The notes under the pieces are model-generated. The model made no database searches. It saw only the letters and a program-made list of their open reading frames with translations, and had not been told where the DNA came from. Below are positions 8,863 through 16,228 of a DNA stretch of 35,491 nucleotides, one piece after another. Source of the stretch: Propionispora vibrioides. GTDB taxonomy: Bacteria; Bacillota; Negativicutes; Propionisporales; Propionisporaceae. The position numbers and the translations under genes are program-made. Numbering within the stretch: the stretch's first letter is position 1; every line of letters begins with the position of its first letter. Where the stretch lies: the NCBI RefSeq assembly GCF_900110485.1, contig NZ_FODY01000035.1, forward strand, positions 1 through 35,491, in the 5' to 3' direction.

Positions 8863-9963
8863 ATGAGTTTTTATGGGGAACTGAAACGGTATGACTGCTT
8901 TGATTTTGACGGATATTTTTCGCGGCTCACGGCAGCCGATGTGGAGCAGGTGCTGCATAAGGAGCGGTTGCAGGTCCTGGATTATCTCACCCTGTTGTCG
9001 CCCCAGGCGGAAGGATTTTTGGAAAGCATGGCGCAAAAAGCCAGCAGGCTGACCATCCAGCATTTTGGCAAAACCATGCTTTTGTATACGCCGCTGTACT
9101 TGTCCAATTATTGTACCAATCAGTGCTTATACTGTGGATTTAATACGAAGAATATTTTGCACCGGAAAAAGCTTTCGTTGAACGAGGTGGCGACAGAGGC
9201 CGAAGCCATTGCCCGGACCGGCTTGAAGCACATTATTATTTTGACGGGTGATTGCACTAAAGAATCGCCGGTAACCTATATTGCGGATTGCGTGAAAGTA
9301 TTGAAAGACTATTTTTCTTCCATCAGCATGGAAATCTACGCCCTGACTTGTGAGGAATACGAACAGTTGGCCGCAGTTGGCGTGGATGGTGTTACGCTTT
9401 ATCAGGAGGTATATGCCCCCCTGCTTTACGCAGAACTTCATCCGGCAGGACCCAAACGGAACTTCCGGTTTCGTTTGGACGCACCGGAACGGGCCTGCGC
9501 CGCCGGCTTGCGTTCGGTCAATATCGGTGCGCTGCTGGGGCTTAATGAATGGCGGCGGGAAGCCTTTCTGACCGGTGTGCATGCCGATTATTTGCAAGCC
9601 CGGTACCCCGCAACCGAGATCAGCATTTCACCACCCCGTATGCGCCCCCATGCCGGCGGTTATCCGCCCAAGGCGCTGGTTACCGATAAGAACCTGGTTC
9701 AGTACATACTGGCTTACCGGTTGTTTATGCCGCATGGCGGGCTGACTCTTTCCACGCGGGAGAGCGCTGTGCTCCGTGACCATCTGGTAGGCCTGGGGGT
9801 GACGAAAATGTCGGCAGGTTCCTGCACCGCTGTGGGCGGACGGACCGATAAAGACGAAACAGGACAGTTTGAGATTTCCGATGAGCGGACGGTGGCCCAG
9901 GTGGCGGCCATGCTGTACCAGAAGGGATACCAACCGTTATATAAAGACTGGCAGTTATTGTGA
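8863..9963 (+). CDS. thiH: 2-iminoacetate synthase ThiH (radical SAM tyrosine lyase)
   Basis: This radical SAM enzyme cleaves tyrosine to p-cresol and dehydroglycine (2-iminoacetate), the glycine unit of the thiazole. The cluster-binding motif [10 protein letters not shown] places cysteines at residues 84, 88 and 91. ThiH-type blocks follow: [37 protein letters not shown] and [12 protein letters not shown]. The 366-residue length is normal. Choosing ThiH rather than the aerobic glycine oxidase ThiO fits an anaerobe. A CAGGAGGGGAG site precedes ATG. It lies 46 bases after thiG and 10 before thiF. Confidence 0.96.
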   Translation: MSFYGELKRYDCFDFDGYFSRLTAADVEQVLHKERLQVLDYLTLLSPQAEGFLESMAQKASRLTIQHFGKTMLLYTPLYLSNYCTNQCLYCGFNTKNILHRKKLSLNEVATEAEAIARTGLKHIIILTGDCTKESPVTYIADCVKVLKDYFSSISMEIYALTCEEYEQLAAVGVDGVTLYQEVYAPLLYAELHPAGPKRNFRFRLDAPERACAAGLRSVNIGALLGLNEWRREAFLTGVHADYLQARYPATEISISPPRMRPHAGGYPPKALVTDKNLVQYILAYRLFMPHGGLTLSTRESAVLRDHLVGLGVTKMSAGSCTAVGGRTDKDETGQFEISDERTVAQVAAMLYQKGYQPLYKDWQLL

Positions 9964-9973
9964 GGAGTGGAGG

Positions 9974-10609
9974 ATGAACAGGTTAGATGAGGCGCTTACC
10001 GCTTATGTGGGACCGGCATTGCTGCAATATATGAAAACCATGCGGATTGGAATTGCCGGAGCCGGCGGTCTTGGCTCTAATTGTGCGGCTATGCTTGTCA
10101 GGAGCGGGTTTAGCCGTTTAACAGTCGTAGATTTTGATCAAGTAGAATGCAAGAATCTCAACAGGCAGTTTTATTTTCAGCATCAGATCGGGAAAAGCAA
10201 AGTAGAGGCTTTGCGGGATAACCTGCTGGCTATTTCTCCCGACCTGGAATTGACAATGCTGCCTGTACGGATCGAACAACATAATGTGGCTGCTATATTC
10301 AAGGATTGCGAGGTCATTGTCGAAGCCCTTGATCGGGCGGATTATAAAAAGCTGTTGGTTGAGGCGTATCTCGCCAGCGGAAAGTTTATGGTAGCGGCCT
10401 CGGGTTTGGCCGGCTGGGGCGACAGTGACCGGATACGGGTTCACCGGCTCAAAGATACCTTTTATCTGGTGGGAGATTTGGTTTCCGGTATCGGCGAGGC
10501 ATTGCCGCCAATGGCGCCCTGTGTTACGATAGCGGCTGCCAAACAGGCAGATTTAATTGTGCAGTATGCAGTCGAACGGGTAAAGGGAGATGGTGATGAT
10601 GAGAAGTAA
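9974..10609 (+). CDS. thiF: ThiS adenylyltransferase ThiF (short form)
   Basis: This E1-like enzyme adenylates the ThiS C-terminus so it can receive sulfur. The nucleotide motif GAGGLGSN lies at residues 29-36, followed by VVDFDQVECKNLNRQF, where the Asp, Asn and Arg of the ThiF/MoeB/E1 family contact ATP and magnesium. At 211 residues it is the short form found with ThiS-G-H in anaerobic Firmicutes and lacks the C-terminal Cys-x-x-Cys zinc site of MoeB-type proteins. ATG 9974 is chosen for the GAGTGGAGG site directly before it and because the earlier in-frame start lies inside thiH. The end overlaps thiE. Confidence 0.92.
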   Translation: MNRLDEALTAYVGPALLQYMKTMRIGIAGAGGLGSNCAAMLVRSGFSRLTVVDFDQVECKNLNRQFYFQHQIGKSKVEALRDNLLAISPDLELTMLPVRIEQHNVAAIFKDCEVIVEALDRADYKKLLVEAYLASGKFMVAASGLAGWGDSDRIRVHRLKDTFYLVGDLVSGIGEALPPMAPCVTIAAAKQADLIVQYAVERVKGDGDDEK

Positions 10610-11243
10610 AATGGAGAATTTTTTGGCCGGCGGTATTTATGGATTAACGGCGGCCGAATATTCACTGGGGCGGTCCAATACAGAGGTGGTTGACTTATTG
10701 ATTGCCGCCGGAATTAAGGTGATTCAATACCGGGAAAAGTATAAAAAGGCCGGAGCTATGTTTGAGGAATGCCGCTATATCCGGGAAAGAACCCGGCTGG
10801 CCGGGGTTACGTTTATCGTTAACGATTTTGTCGATTTAGCGTTGGCCGCCGGTGCCGACGGAGTTCACCTCGGACAGGAGGACTTACCGCCGCAGGAAGT
10901 CCGGAAGCTGGTAGGCAACGACATGCTGATCGGCTTGTCCACTCATTCGCCGGAACAGGCCGATGCCGCGGCTAAGCTGGACATTGATTACATCGGTGTA
11001 GGGCCTATTTTCCCCACCCAAACCAAAACCGACGTGTGTGCGGCAGTAGGGTTTGCCTACTTGGATTATGTCGTTCACCAGAGTAAACTGCCGTTTGTTG
11101 CTATCGGTGGCATAAAGGAAGACAATGTGTTGTCGGTCAGCCACAGGGGGGCTCGTATGATTGCCATGGTGACCGAAATTGTCGGAGCGGCGGATATTGT
11201 AAACAAGGTAGCGCAAATCAGACGAAACCTAGGGAACCACTGA
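10596..11243 (+). CDS. thiE: Thiamine-phosphate synthase ThiE
   Basis: This enzyme couples HMP pyrophosphate with thiazole phosphate to give thiamine phosphate. The TIM-barrel family motifs are VIQYREKYK, FIVNDFVDLALAAGADGVHLGQEDLP, IGLSTHSPEQA, YIGVGPIFPTQTK and FVAIGGIKEDNV. Four in-frame starts lie at 10590, 10593, 10596 and 10599; AGGGAG ends at 10589, so 10596 or 10599 has the best spacing. The last five residues (Leu-Gly-Asn-His plus the preceding Asn) and the TGA stop come from the terminal inverted repeat of a small repeat element, so the C-terminus was probably altered by its insertion. The catalytic barrel before that point looks intact. Confidence 0.94.
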   Translation: MMRSKMENFLAGGIYGLTAAEYSLGRSNTEVVDLLIAAGIKVIQYREKYKKAGAMFEECRYIRERTRLAGVTFIVNDFVDLALAAGADGVHLGQEDLPPQEVRKLVGNDMLIGLSTHSPEQADAAAKLDIDYIGVGPIFPTQTKTDVCAAVGFAYLDYVVHQSKLPFVAIGGIKEDNVLSVSHRGARMIAMVTEIVGAADIVNKVAQIRRNLGNH

Positions 11244-11398
11244 TTAATTCACGCTGCACGTCCTGACGGAGCTTTTTCCGCTTGGCTGCGTCAGCAAAAC
11301 CTTGAAATAGGGGCCGCTATTCCTGCGGTTTTACTTTCTTGCCAAACGAAAAAATCTCTCGCCAGCCCGACAGGTTCATTTAATCAGTGGTTCCCTAG
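11229..11398. repeat. 170-bp element with perfect 17-bp terminal inverted repeats (longest copy)
   Basis: The ends are CTAGGGAACCACTGATT at 11229-11245 and its exact complement AATCAGTGGTTCCCTAG at 11382-11398. There is no open reading frame of note inside, so it resembles a MITE-like non-autonomous or extragenic element. Its core (about 11269-11363) contains GAAAAAATCTCTCGCC and pairs of inverted segments. Relative to the copy at 15920 it is inverted and carries about 80 extra bases. It overlaps the last codons and stop of thiE. Confidence 0.87.
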
Positions 11399-11454
11399 TC
11401 CATGACTAATCGTGAACGATTGTAAAAGAGATACAAAAAAATGCTTGAAAATCG

Positions 11455-11482
11455 TTGCAATATGTGGTAAATTATATATAAT
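11455..11482 (+). promoter_or_regulatory. Probable sigma-A promoter of the T-box/aroF transcript
   Basis: TTGCAA (11455-11460), a 16-nt spacer and a perfect TATAAT (11477-11482) lie just upstream of the T-box stem I. An alternative pairing is TTGAAA with TAAATT, 17 nt apart and slightly upstream. Confidence 0.6.
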
Positions 11483-11494
11483 TTCATTTCGAAA

Positions 11495-11772
11495 AGTTAT
11501 GAAGAGGAAAAGTAGGTATATGGCAGTGGTTACAGAGAGCCAGGGTAAGATGAGAGCCTGGTACACCGTATATGCTGAAGTTCGCCTTGGAGCTGCACGC
11601 TGAATTCCTGAGTCAGGATGGTAGGTGGTGACGGAAACCTTCCCCGTTAGCAAAGAAGGCAGGTATCGGCAACTGGCCCGTACTTGACAAAGTGATCTGC
11701 TTTCAGCAGGTAACAAAGGTGGTACCGCGAGCACAGTTCTCGTCCTTTTAGAGGATGAGAACTTTTTATTTT
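11495..11772 (+). ncRNA. T-box leader of aroF, apparent Phe (TTC) specifier
   Basis: A full T-box layout is seen. The 5' stem I has GAAGAGGAAAAGTA (from about 11501), then AGAGAGCC and a middle arm ending in CTTGGAGCTGCACGCTGAA. The presumed specifier TTC is at 11605-11607. GGTAGGTGGTGACGG and CCCCGTTAGC follow in the stem I/II junction. The antiterminator T-box is AAAGGTGGTACCGCGAGC at about 11715-11732, followed by an intrinsic terminator. The specifier is read from its position after the usual GAA and matches a Phe codon, sensible for the first enzyme of aromatic amino acid synthesis. The assignment as a T-box is secure; the specifier is a reading of the primary sequence only. Confidence 0.95.
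11736..11770 (+). terminator. T-box intrinsic terminator
   Basis: The stem GTTCTCGTCC / GGATGAGAAC (10 bp, one wobble) has a short loop and is followed by TTTTTATTTT. It competes with the antiterminator formed by the T-box sequence just before it. Confidence 0.9.
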
Positions 11773-11808
11773 GTGCAAAATAATTTATATTAAGGGGAGA
11801 TTAGGCGC

Positions 11809-12825
11809 ATGGTAATTGTAATGAATTCTAAAGCAACGCGTGAACAAATACAGCATATTGTTGAACGGATCGAAGCAGCCGGGCTGCAGGCCCATTTGGT
11901 CGACGGTGAATTCCGTACGATTATTGGCATTATTGGCGATAAGAAGGCGATCATGTCACTGCCGATAGAAGCCTTTGAGGGAGTGGACAAAGCCTTGCCG
12001 GTTACTTCGAGCTATAAGCTGGTCAGCCGGGAGTTTCATCCCGATCCGACGGTGGTTGATGTTGACGGTGTGAAGATCGGTGACGGTTCTCTGGTGGTTA
12101 TGGCCGGTCCCTGCGCCGTGGAAAGTCGGGAGCAGCTATTGGAAGCCGCCCAAATTGTCCGTGCTGCTGGCGCTCAGTTCTTGCGGGGTGGCGCCTATAA
12201 ACCCCGGACATCGCCATATGCCTTCCAGGGACTGGAACAGGAAGGTCTTGAGTATTTAGCAGAGGCGCGGGCGCTTACAGGGCTGAAAGTTGTTACGGAA
12301 GTGACCAATATTCATGCCATTGAAACGGTTAGCCGGTATGCCGATATGCTGCAAATAGGTGCCCGCAATATGCAAAACTTTCATTTATTAAAAGAAATAG
12401 GCCGTTCCGGCAAGCCTGTTCTTTTGAAACGCGGCCTTGCGGCTACTTACGATGAATGGCTCCATGCCGCCGAATATATTGTCAATGAAGGCAATCCCAA
12501 TGTGGTATTTTGCGAGCGCGGCATCCGGACCTTTGAAACCTACACCCGCAATACGCTGGATTTGGGCGCTATCGGCGTCATCAAGCGGTTAAGTCATTTG
12601 CCGATTATTGTTGACCCCAGTCATGGAACCGGAAAATGGCATATGGTTAAATCGATGAGCATGGCGGCTGTGGCAGCCGGCGCCGACGGACTCATGATTG
12701 AGGTGCACCCGGACCCGGAACGGGCTTTGTCCGACGGACCGCAATCCTTGAATCCATTCAACTATGCTTCGCTTATGGCCGATGTGCGTGAATTGGCCGT
12801 ATTCCTGCGCAAGCAGGCTATGTAG
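11809..12825 (+). CDS. aroF: 3-deoxy-7-phosphoheptulonate (DAHP) synthase, type I-beta with N-terminal regulatory domain
   Basis: This enzyme condenses phosphoenolpyruvate with erythrose 4-phosphate, the first step of the shikimate pathway. Residues 1 to about 70 form a ferredoxin-like regulatory domain ([29 protein letters not shown]), as in the Thermotoga-type enzyme. The TIM barrel follows with [43 protein letters not shown] and [10 protein letters not shown], which carry the PEP, phosphate and metal ligands of the family. At 338 residues the product is not fused to chorismate mutase. The start has AGGGGAG nine bases upstream. Expression is expected to rise when the cognate tRNA, probably tRNA-Phe, is uncharged. 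Confidence 0.95.
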   Translation: MVIVMNSKATREQIQHIVERIEAAGLQAHLVDGEFRTIIGIIGDKKAIMSLPIEAFEGVDKALPVTSSYKLVSREFHPDPTVVDVDGVKIGDGSLVVMAGPCAVESREQLLEAAQIVRAAGAQFLRGGAYKPRTSPYAFQGLEQEGLEYLAEARALTGLKVVTEVTNIHAIETVSRYADMLQIGARNMQNFHLLKEIGRSGKPVLLKRGLAATYDEWLHAAEYIVNEGNPNVVFCERGIRTFETYTRNTLDLGAIGVIKRLSHLPIIVDPSHGTGKWHMVKSMSMAAVAAGADGLMIEVHPDPERALSDGPQSLNPFNYASLMADVRELAVFLRKQAM

Positions 12826-13111
12826 TGTCGCCTTCTTTCAAGGGTATGTTTCGTTCCTGGGCTAATTGACGAATCTGTTCGCGCAGTTCGTCAAAGTTTC
12901 GCTGGATGAGCTGGTTGTTGGCCAGGTTGAGCGGTTGGCTCAGGTTGGATTGGCTCTGACGCTGTGAGGCGATAGCCAGGATGACACCGCCGATCGCGAC
13001 GACATAGTTGCCGATGGTTTCCAGTTCGTCGCCGTCCTGGTCTTCCGTAGCCAGCAGCGTAATAATTGCCATGGTCAGTATAAGGTATTTTGGATTTACT
13101 TCGCGAAACAT
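12818..13111 (-). CDS. Small membrane protein of unknown function with C-terminal coiled coil
   Basis: I do not recognise this 97-residue protein. It has two hydrophobic segments (about residues 8-22 and 36-50) separated by an acidic linker with [11 protein letters not shown] polar helix with heptad-like [15 protein letters not shown] follows near the C-terminus, suggesting a membrane-anchored oligomer. The start at 13111 is preferred over 13117 because the GAGGGGGG site needs the extra six bases of spacing. Its stop codon overlaps the convergent aroF end by 8 bases. Codon use is similar to its neighbours. It is separated from the DUF815 gene by a terminator, so it probably has its own promoter. 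Confidence 0.7.
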   Translation of the reverse strand: MFREVNPKYLILTMAIITLLATEDQDGDELETIGNYVVAIGGVILAIASQRQSQSNLSQPLNLANNQLIQRNFDELREQIRQLAQERNIPLKEGDTT

Positions 13112-13192
13112 GTGCATCCCCCCTCATAGTGTATGCAACTGGCCATAGCTTGCTGCCGGGAGTGTTTTGATATTTTGTATTGTATAAGGAAA

Positions 13193-13231
13193 GAACCTGT
13201 GTTGAGGTGAGCCTCAACACGGGTTCTTTTT
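13193..13231 (+). terminator. Strong intrinsic terminator
   Basis: The 15-bp stem GAACCTGTGTTGAGG / CCTCAACACGGGTTC (one wobble) has a TGAG loop and is followed by TTTTT on the + strand. On the minus strand the trailing sequence is TTTCCTT, so it may also end the DUF815 transcript. On + it would end read-through from aroF. Confidence 0.85.
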
Positions 13232-13300
13232 GATATGCGGGCAACGAACATCACGGCCGGTAGTATTTGGCTGTGACTACGCAATCTCTTAAGTAACAGG

Positions 13301-14551
13301 CTATTTTGCAGCGCGGTTACTCAGTAAGTGATTAATGAATTGCTGCGCTGTGCGGCCTGAACGTCCCGAATGGGAAAACTCCCATTGCAAGGCTGCTGTA
13401 CGCAGATCATCCGGAGGAAGTTGCACTCCCTGTTTACGGGCTAACTCGCTTACAATGGTTAAGTATTCCTGTTGGCTTGGTGCCACAAAACTCAATATAA
13501 TACCAAAGCGGTCGGATAGGGAGATTTTTTCGTTAACGGCGTCAGCCCGGTGCAACTCGTCCATATTTTCACTGCGGTCACTCCAGGTTTCCTTAATTAA
13601 ATGGCGCCGGTTGGAGGTGGCGTAAATCAGCACGTTGTCCGGTTTGGCCTCCAAGCCGCCTTCAATGACCGATTTCAAATACTTGTATTCGACTTCAAAC
13701 TCTTCAAACGACAGGTCATCGAGGAAAATAATGAAACGCTGGCGATAGCCGCGGAGTAGCTCCATGAGCTTCGGCAGTGATGTAAGCTGGCTTTTGGCGA
13801 CCTCTACCAAACGTAAGCCGTTGGCAAAGTACTCATTGGCCAGAGCCTTCACTGAGGAGGATTTACCGGTGCCTCTGGCGCCGGACAGCAGGACATGATT
13901 GGCCGGGCGGCCGGTGAGGAAAGCTTGGGTGTTAGTGATCAGCGTTGCTTTTTGACGGTCATAGCCGACGATATCGGTCAGACGGATGGTGTCATAATGC
14001 TTGATTCCTGACAGACCGGTTGCTTCCTGCCAACGGAAGGCGGCGTATTCTGCCATATCTCCGTAGCCATATTGCGTATAGTAGGTAATTAACAGCGCGG
14101 CAGCCTGTTCCGGTGTAGCGGACACGGACAGAAAACCGGGTTCCAGCAAACGGTACGGGCTAGGCGCAGCCGGGGGAAAGGTGGGAACAAAGTGCTCAAT
14201 CAACTGGCTTTGCCGACCAGCCGGCAACTCGGCGGCGAAAAATTTCTGCAGTAGTCCAAGATCATGCAACCAGGCTTTTTGCAGGCTTTCGCCCAGCGTG
14301 CCGCCAGTTTTTTGTAAGGTCACACTTACGATATTCTTATCATGAGCCAGCAGATAGAGCAGGTACTGCTTTATCAGGTCGCCTTGCAGCGAAAGCGCTT
14401 CGGCTTTGCCGATTAATTCTCCGTACCAGGCGGCCTGCTCGGCCGGCGTGGCCGCTGCCGAGCAGATAGCCGGCAATTGCCGGATGATGTTGTCTTCCAA
14501 TATTTTGCGGTAAATAATGAGTTCCTGTAATTGGGAAATGGGCGTAAACAT
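13301..14551 (-). CDS. DUF815 family AAA+ ATPase
   Basis: This is a predicted AAA+ type P-loop ATPase of the DUF815 family, 416 residues, function unknown. Residues 1-190 are an all-helical, low-conservation N-terminal region. The ATPase domain begins near VGYDRQK. Walker A is GARGTGKSS (residues 224-232), Walker B is RFIIFLDDLSFEE (about 272-284), sensor 1 is VLIYATSNRRHLI, and arginine-rich DRSENMDELHRADAVNEKISLSDRFG follows, the characteristic block of this family. The gene starts 19 bases after dapL ends and shares its direction, so the two are probably cotranscribed. A GAGGT site precedes ATG. Confidence 0.86.
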   Translation of the reverse strand: MFTPISQLQELIIYRKILEDNIIRQLPAICSAAATPAEQAAWYGELIGKAEALSLQGDLIKQYLLYLLAHDKNIVSVTLQKTGGTLGESLQKAWLHDLGLLQKFFAAELPAGRQSQLIEHFVPTFPPAAPSPYRLLEPGFLSVSATPEQAAALLITYYTQYGYGDMAEYAAFRWQEATGLSGIKHYDTIRLTDIVGYDRQKATLITNTQAFLTGRPANHVLLSGARGTGKSSSVKALANEYFANGLRLVEVAKSQLTSLPKLMELLRGYRQRFIIFLDDLSFEEFEVEYKYLKSVIEGGLEAKPDNVLIYATSNRRHLIKETWSDRSENMDELHRADAVNEKISLSDRFGIILSFVAPSQQEYLTIVSELARKQGVQLPPDDLRTAALQWEFSHSGRSGRTAQQFINHLLSNRAAK

Positions 14552-14570
14552 AGCAATGACCTCGTGATAA

Positions 14571-15806
14571 TCAGACCCTTAAGCGGGTTTTGATTCTTTC
14601 TACCGCTTCCAGTGTGTTTTCCTGGTTGCCGAAGGCAGTTAAGCGGAAGTATCCTTGACCGGCGGGACCGAAGCCGGAGCCGGGAGTTCCTACCAGATGG
14701 GCTTCGGTTAGCAGCTTGTCGAAAAAGGCCCAGGAATCCATGCCGTTAGGTGCCTTCAACCAAATATAAGGTGCATTGACGCCACCGTATACTTCCAGGC
14801 CAATGCTGGCAAGTCCTTCGCGGATTACTTTGGCGTTGGCCATGTAGTAGCTGATCAGGGCTTTAATCTCTTGCTGGCCCTGGGGAGAGTAGACGGCTTC
14901 AGCGCCTTTTTGAATAATGTAAGGCGTACCGTTGAACTTGGTCGTCTGCCGTCTGTTCCACAGCTTGTTCAGCGGATATAACTCACCGGCAGCGGTAAGA
15001 GCTTTGACAGTTTTCGGCACGACAGTGAAGGCGCAGCGGGTACCGGTAAAGCCGGCGTTTTTGGAGAAGGAACGGAACTCAATAGCTACGTCCTTGGCGC
15101 CTTCGATTTCATAGATGCTGTGCGGAATGCCTTCTTCCTGGATATAGGCTTCATAGGCAGCGTCGTATAAGATAATCGAGTTGTGTTTTTTGGCATAATC
15201 CACCCAGACTTTCAGCTCGTCTTTCGTCAGGGTGGTGCCGGTAGGATTGTTAGGCATGCATATGTAAATGAGATCGACTTTTTCTGACGGAAGCTGGGGG
15301 ACGAATTTGTTTTCCGCATTGCAGGTCAGATACACTACATTGCCGAATCTGCCGTCCTGGCCAAGTGCGCCGGTTCTTCCTGCCATGACATTGGTATCCA
15401 GGTAGACCGGATATACCGGATCGGTGATGGCCACTCTGTTTTCCAGGCCGAAAATTTCCTGAATGTTGCCGACATCGCTTTTGGAACCGTCGCTGACAAA
15501 GACTTCGTCTACATCAAGCTGGATGCCGCGCGGATTGTAATCGGTCTGAATAATTTTTTCTATCAGGAATTGATAGCCCTGTTCCGGGCCGTAGCCTCTG
15601 AACGTATTTTCATTAGCCATTTCATCCACGGCGGCATGCAAGCCGGTAATAACCGACTGCGGCAAAGGACGGGTTACGTCGCCGATACCTAAGCGGATTA
15701 CATTGGCCGACGGATTTTCTTCTTTAAATTTAGCAACTCTTCTTGCTATTTCGGCAAATAGATAACTGCCGGGAAGTTTTAAATAGTTTTCGTTTATAGT
15801 AGCCAT
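14571..15806 (-). CDS. dapL: LL-diaminopimelate aminotransferase
   Basis: This pyridoxal-phosphate enzyme makes LL-2,6-diaminopimelate directly from tetrahydrodipicolinate and glutamate, a shortcut of the lysine and peptidoglycan pathway. The product (411 residues) begins [17 protein letters not shown], matching the family N-terminus. The PLP-lysine region reads [27 protein letters not shown] and [16 protein letters not shown] are also typical of this fold-type I family. I chose ATG at 15806 over the longer frame at 15824 because GGAAAGGAG lies at the correct spacing before it and homologues start there. It is followed by the DUF815 gene. Confidence 0.95.
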   Translation of the reverse strand: MATINENYLKLPGSYLFAEIARRVAKFKEENPSANVIRLGIGDVTRPLPQSVITGLHAAVDEMANENTFRGYGPEQGYQFLIEKIIQTDYNPRGIQLDVDEVFVSDGSKSDVGNIQEIFGLENRVAITDPVYPVYLDTNVMAGRTGALGQDGRFGNVVYLTCNAENKFVPQLPSEKVDLIYICMPNNPTGTTLTKDELKVWVDYAKKHNSIILYDAAYEAYIQEEGIPHSIYEIEGAKDVAIEFRSFSKNAGFTGTRCAFTVVPKTVKALTAAGELYPLNKLWNRRQTTKFNGTPYIIQKGAEAVYSPQGQQEIKALISYYMANAKVIREGLASIGLEVYGGVNAPYIWLKAPNGMDSWAFFDKLLTEAHLVGTPGSGFGPAGQGYFRLTAFGNQENTLEAVERIKTRLRV

Positions 15807-15919
15807 ACAGTAACTCCTTTCCAAAATACAGCAATACTCTATATATTATACTATAAAAGAGCAGAACTACGCATTAGTTATGTCAAAAAAGTTAGAACCT
15901 GAATTCAATCACGGAAATG

Positions 15920-16010
15920 CTAGGGAACCGCTGATTTAATGAGCCTGCCGGCCTGGCGAGAGATTTTTTCGGCTGGCAAGGAAGCAAAAGCGCAATCAGT
16001 GGTTCCCTAG
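15920..16010. repeat. 91-bp copy of the CTAGGGAACC terminal-inverted-repeat element
   Basis: The left end is CTAGGGAACCGCTGATT and the right end AATCAGTGGTTCCCTAG, complementary except for one position. The interior (GAGCCTGCCGGCCTGGCGAG, then AGATTTTTTCGGCTGGCAAG) matches one end of the core of the 11229 element in the opposite orientation. It lies between the start of dapL and the end of the GltB2-type gene and contains no reading frame. Confidence 0.87.
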
Positions 16011-16017
16011 GGCAGCA

Positions 16018-16043
16018 AGCGATTTTTTCGCCGGACAAGGCAC
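16018..16043. repeat. Core fragment of the same repeat superfamily
   Basis: AGCGATTTTTTCGCCGGACA followed by AGGC lies 7 bases after the 91-bp element. It is nearly the complement-oriented match of the core at 17764-17791 (GCCTTGTCCGGCGAAAAAAT). No recognisable ends are attached. Confidence 0.55.
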
Positions 16044-16145
16044 ATTCTCGTGGGTATAATAGGGTTATGGCAAGAAAATGTAACAAAGCATGGCGGGAAA
16101 ATCATTGGTTATACGGCGTTTCCTAATGGTTGAATTCATGTTTTT

Positions 16146-16178
16146 AAGCTCTGCCGCAGAAAGAAAACGGCAGAGCTT
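16146..16178. other. Perfect 11-bp inverted repeat downstream of the GltB2-type gene
   Basis: AAGCTCTGCCG and its exact complement CGGCAGAGCTT flank an 11-nt A-rich loop. It lies about 50 bases past the stop of the minus-strand gene at 16229. On neither strand does a T-run follow the stem, so it is not a classical intrinsic terminator; it may stabilise the 3' end. Confidence 0.5.
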
Positions 16179-16228
16179 ATTACATCACTTAAAACTTAAG
16201 GACTGTTTTAGGGTTGACGAGGTAGGTA

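Noticed and set aside
11412-11603. 63-residue frame within the T-box leader
   Set aside because: It runs through the conserved T-box stem I and has no ribosome site, so it is a by-product of the RNA.
15850-15900. TTGACA as the dapL promoter
   Set aside because: On the minus strand TTGACA is followed by TATAAT only after about 30 nt, too far for one promoter; no better -35 was found.
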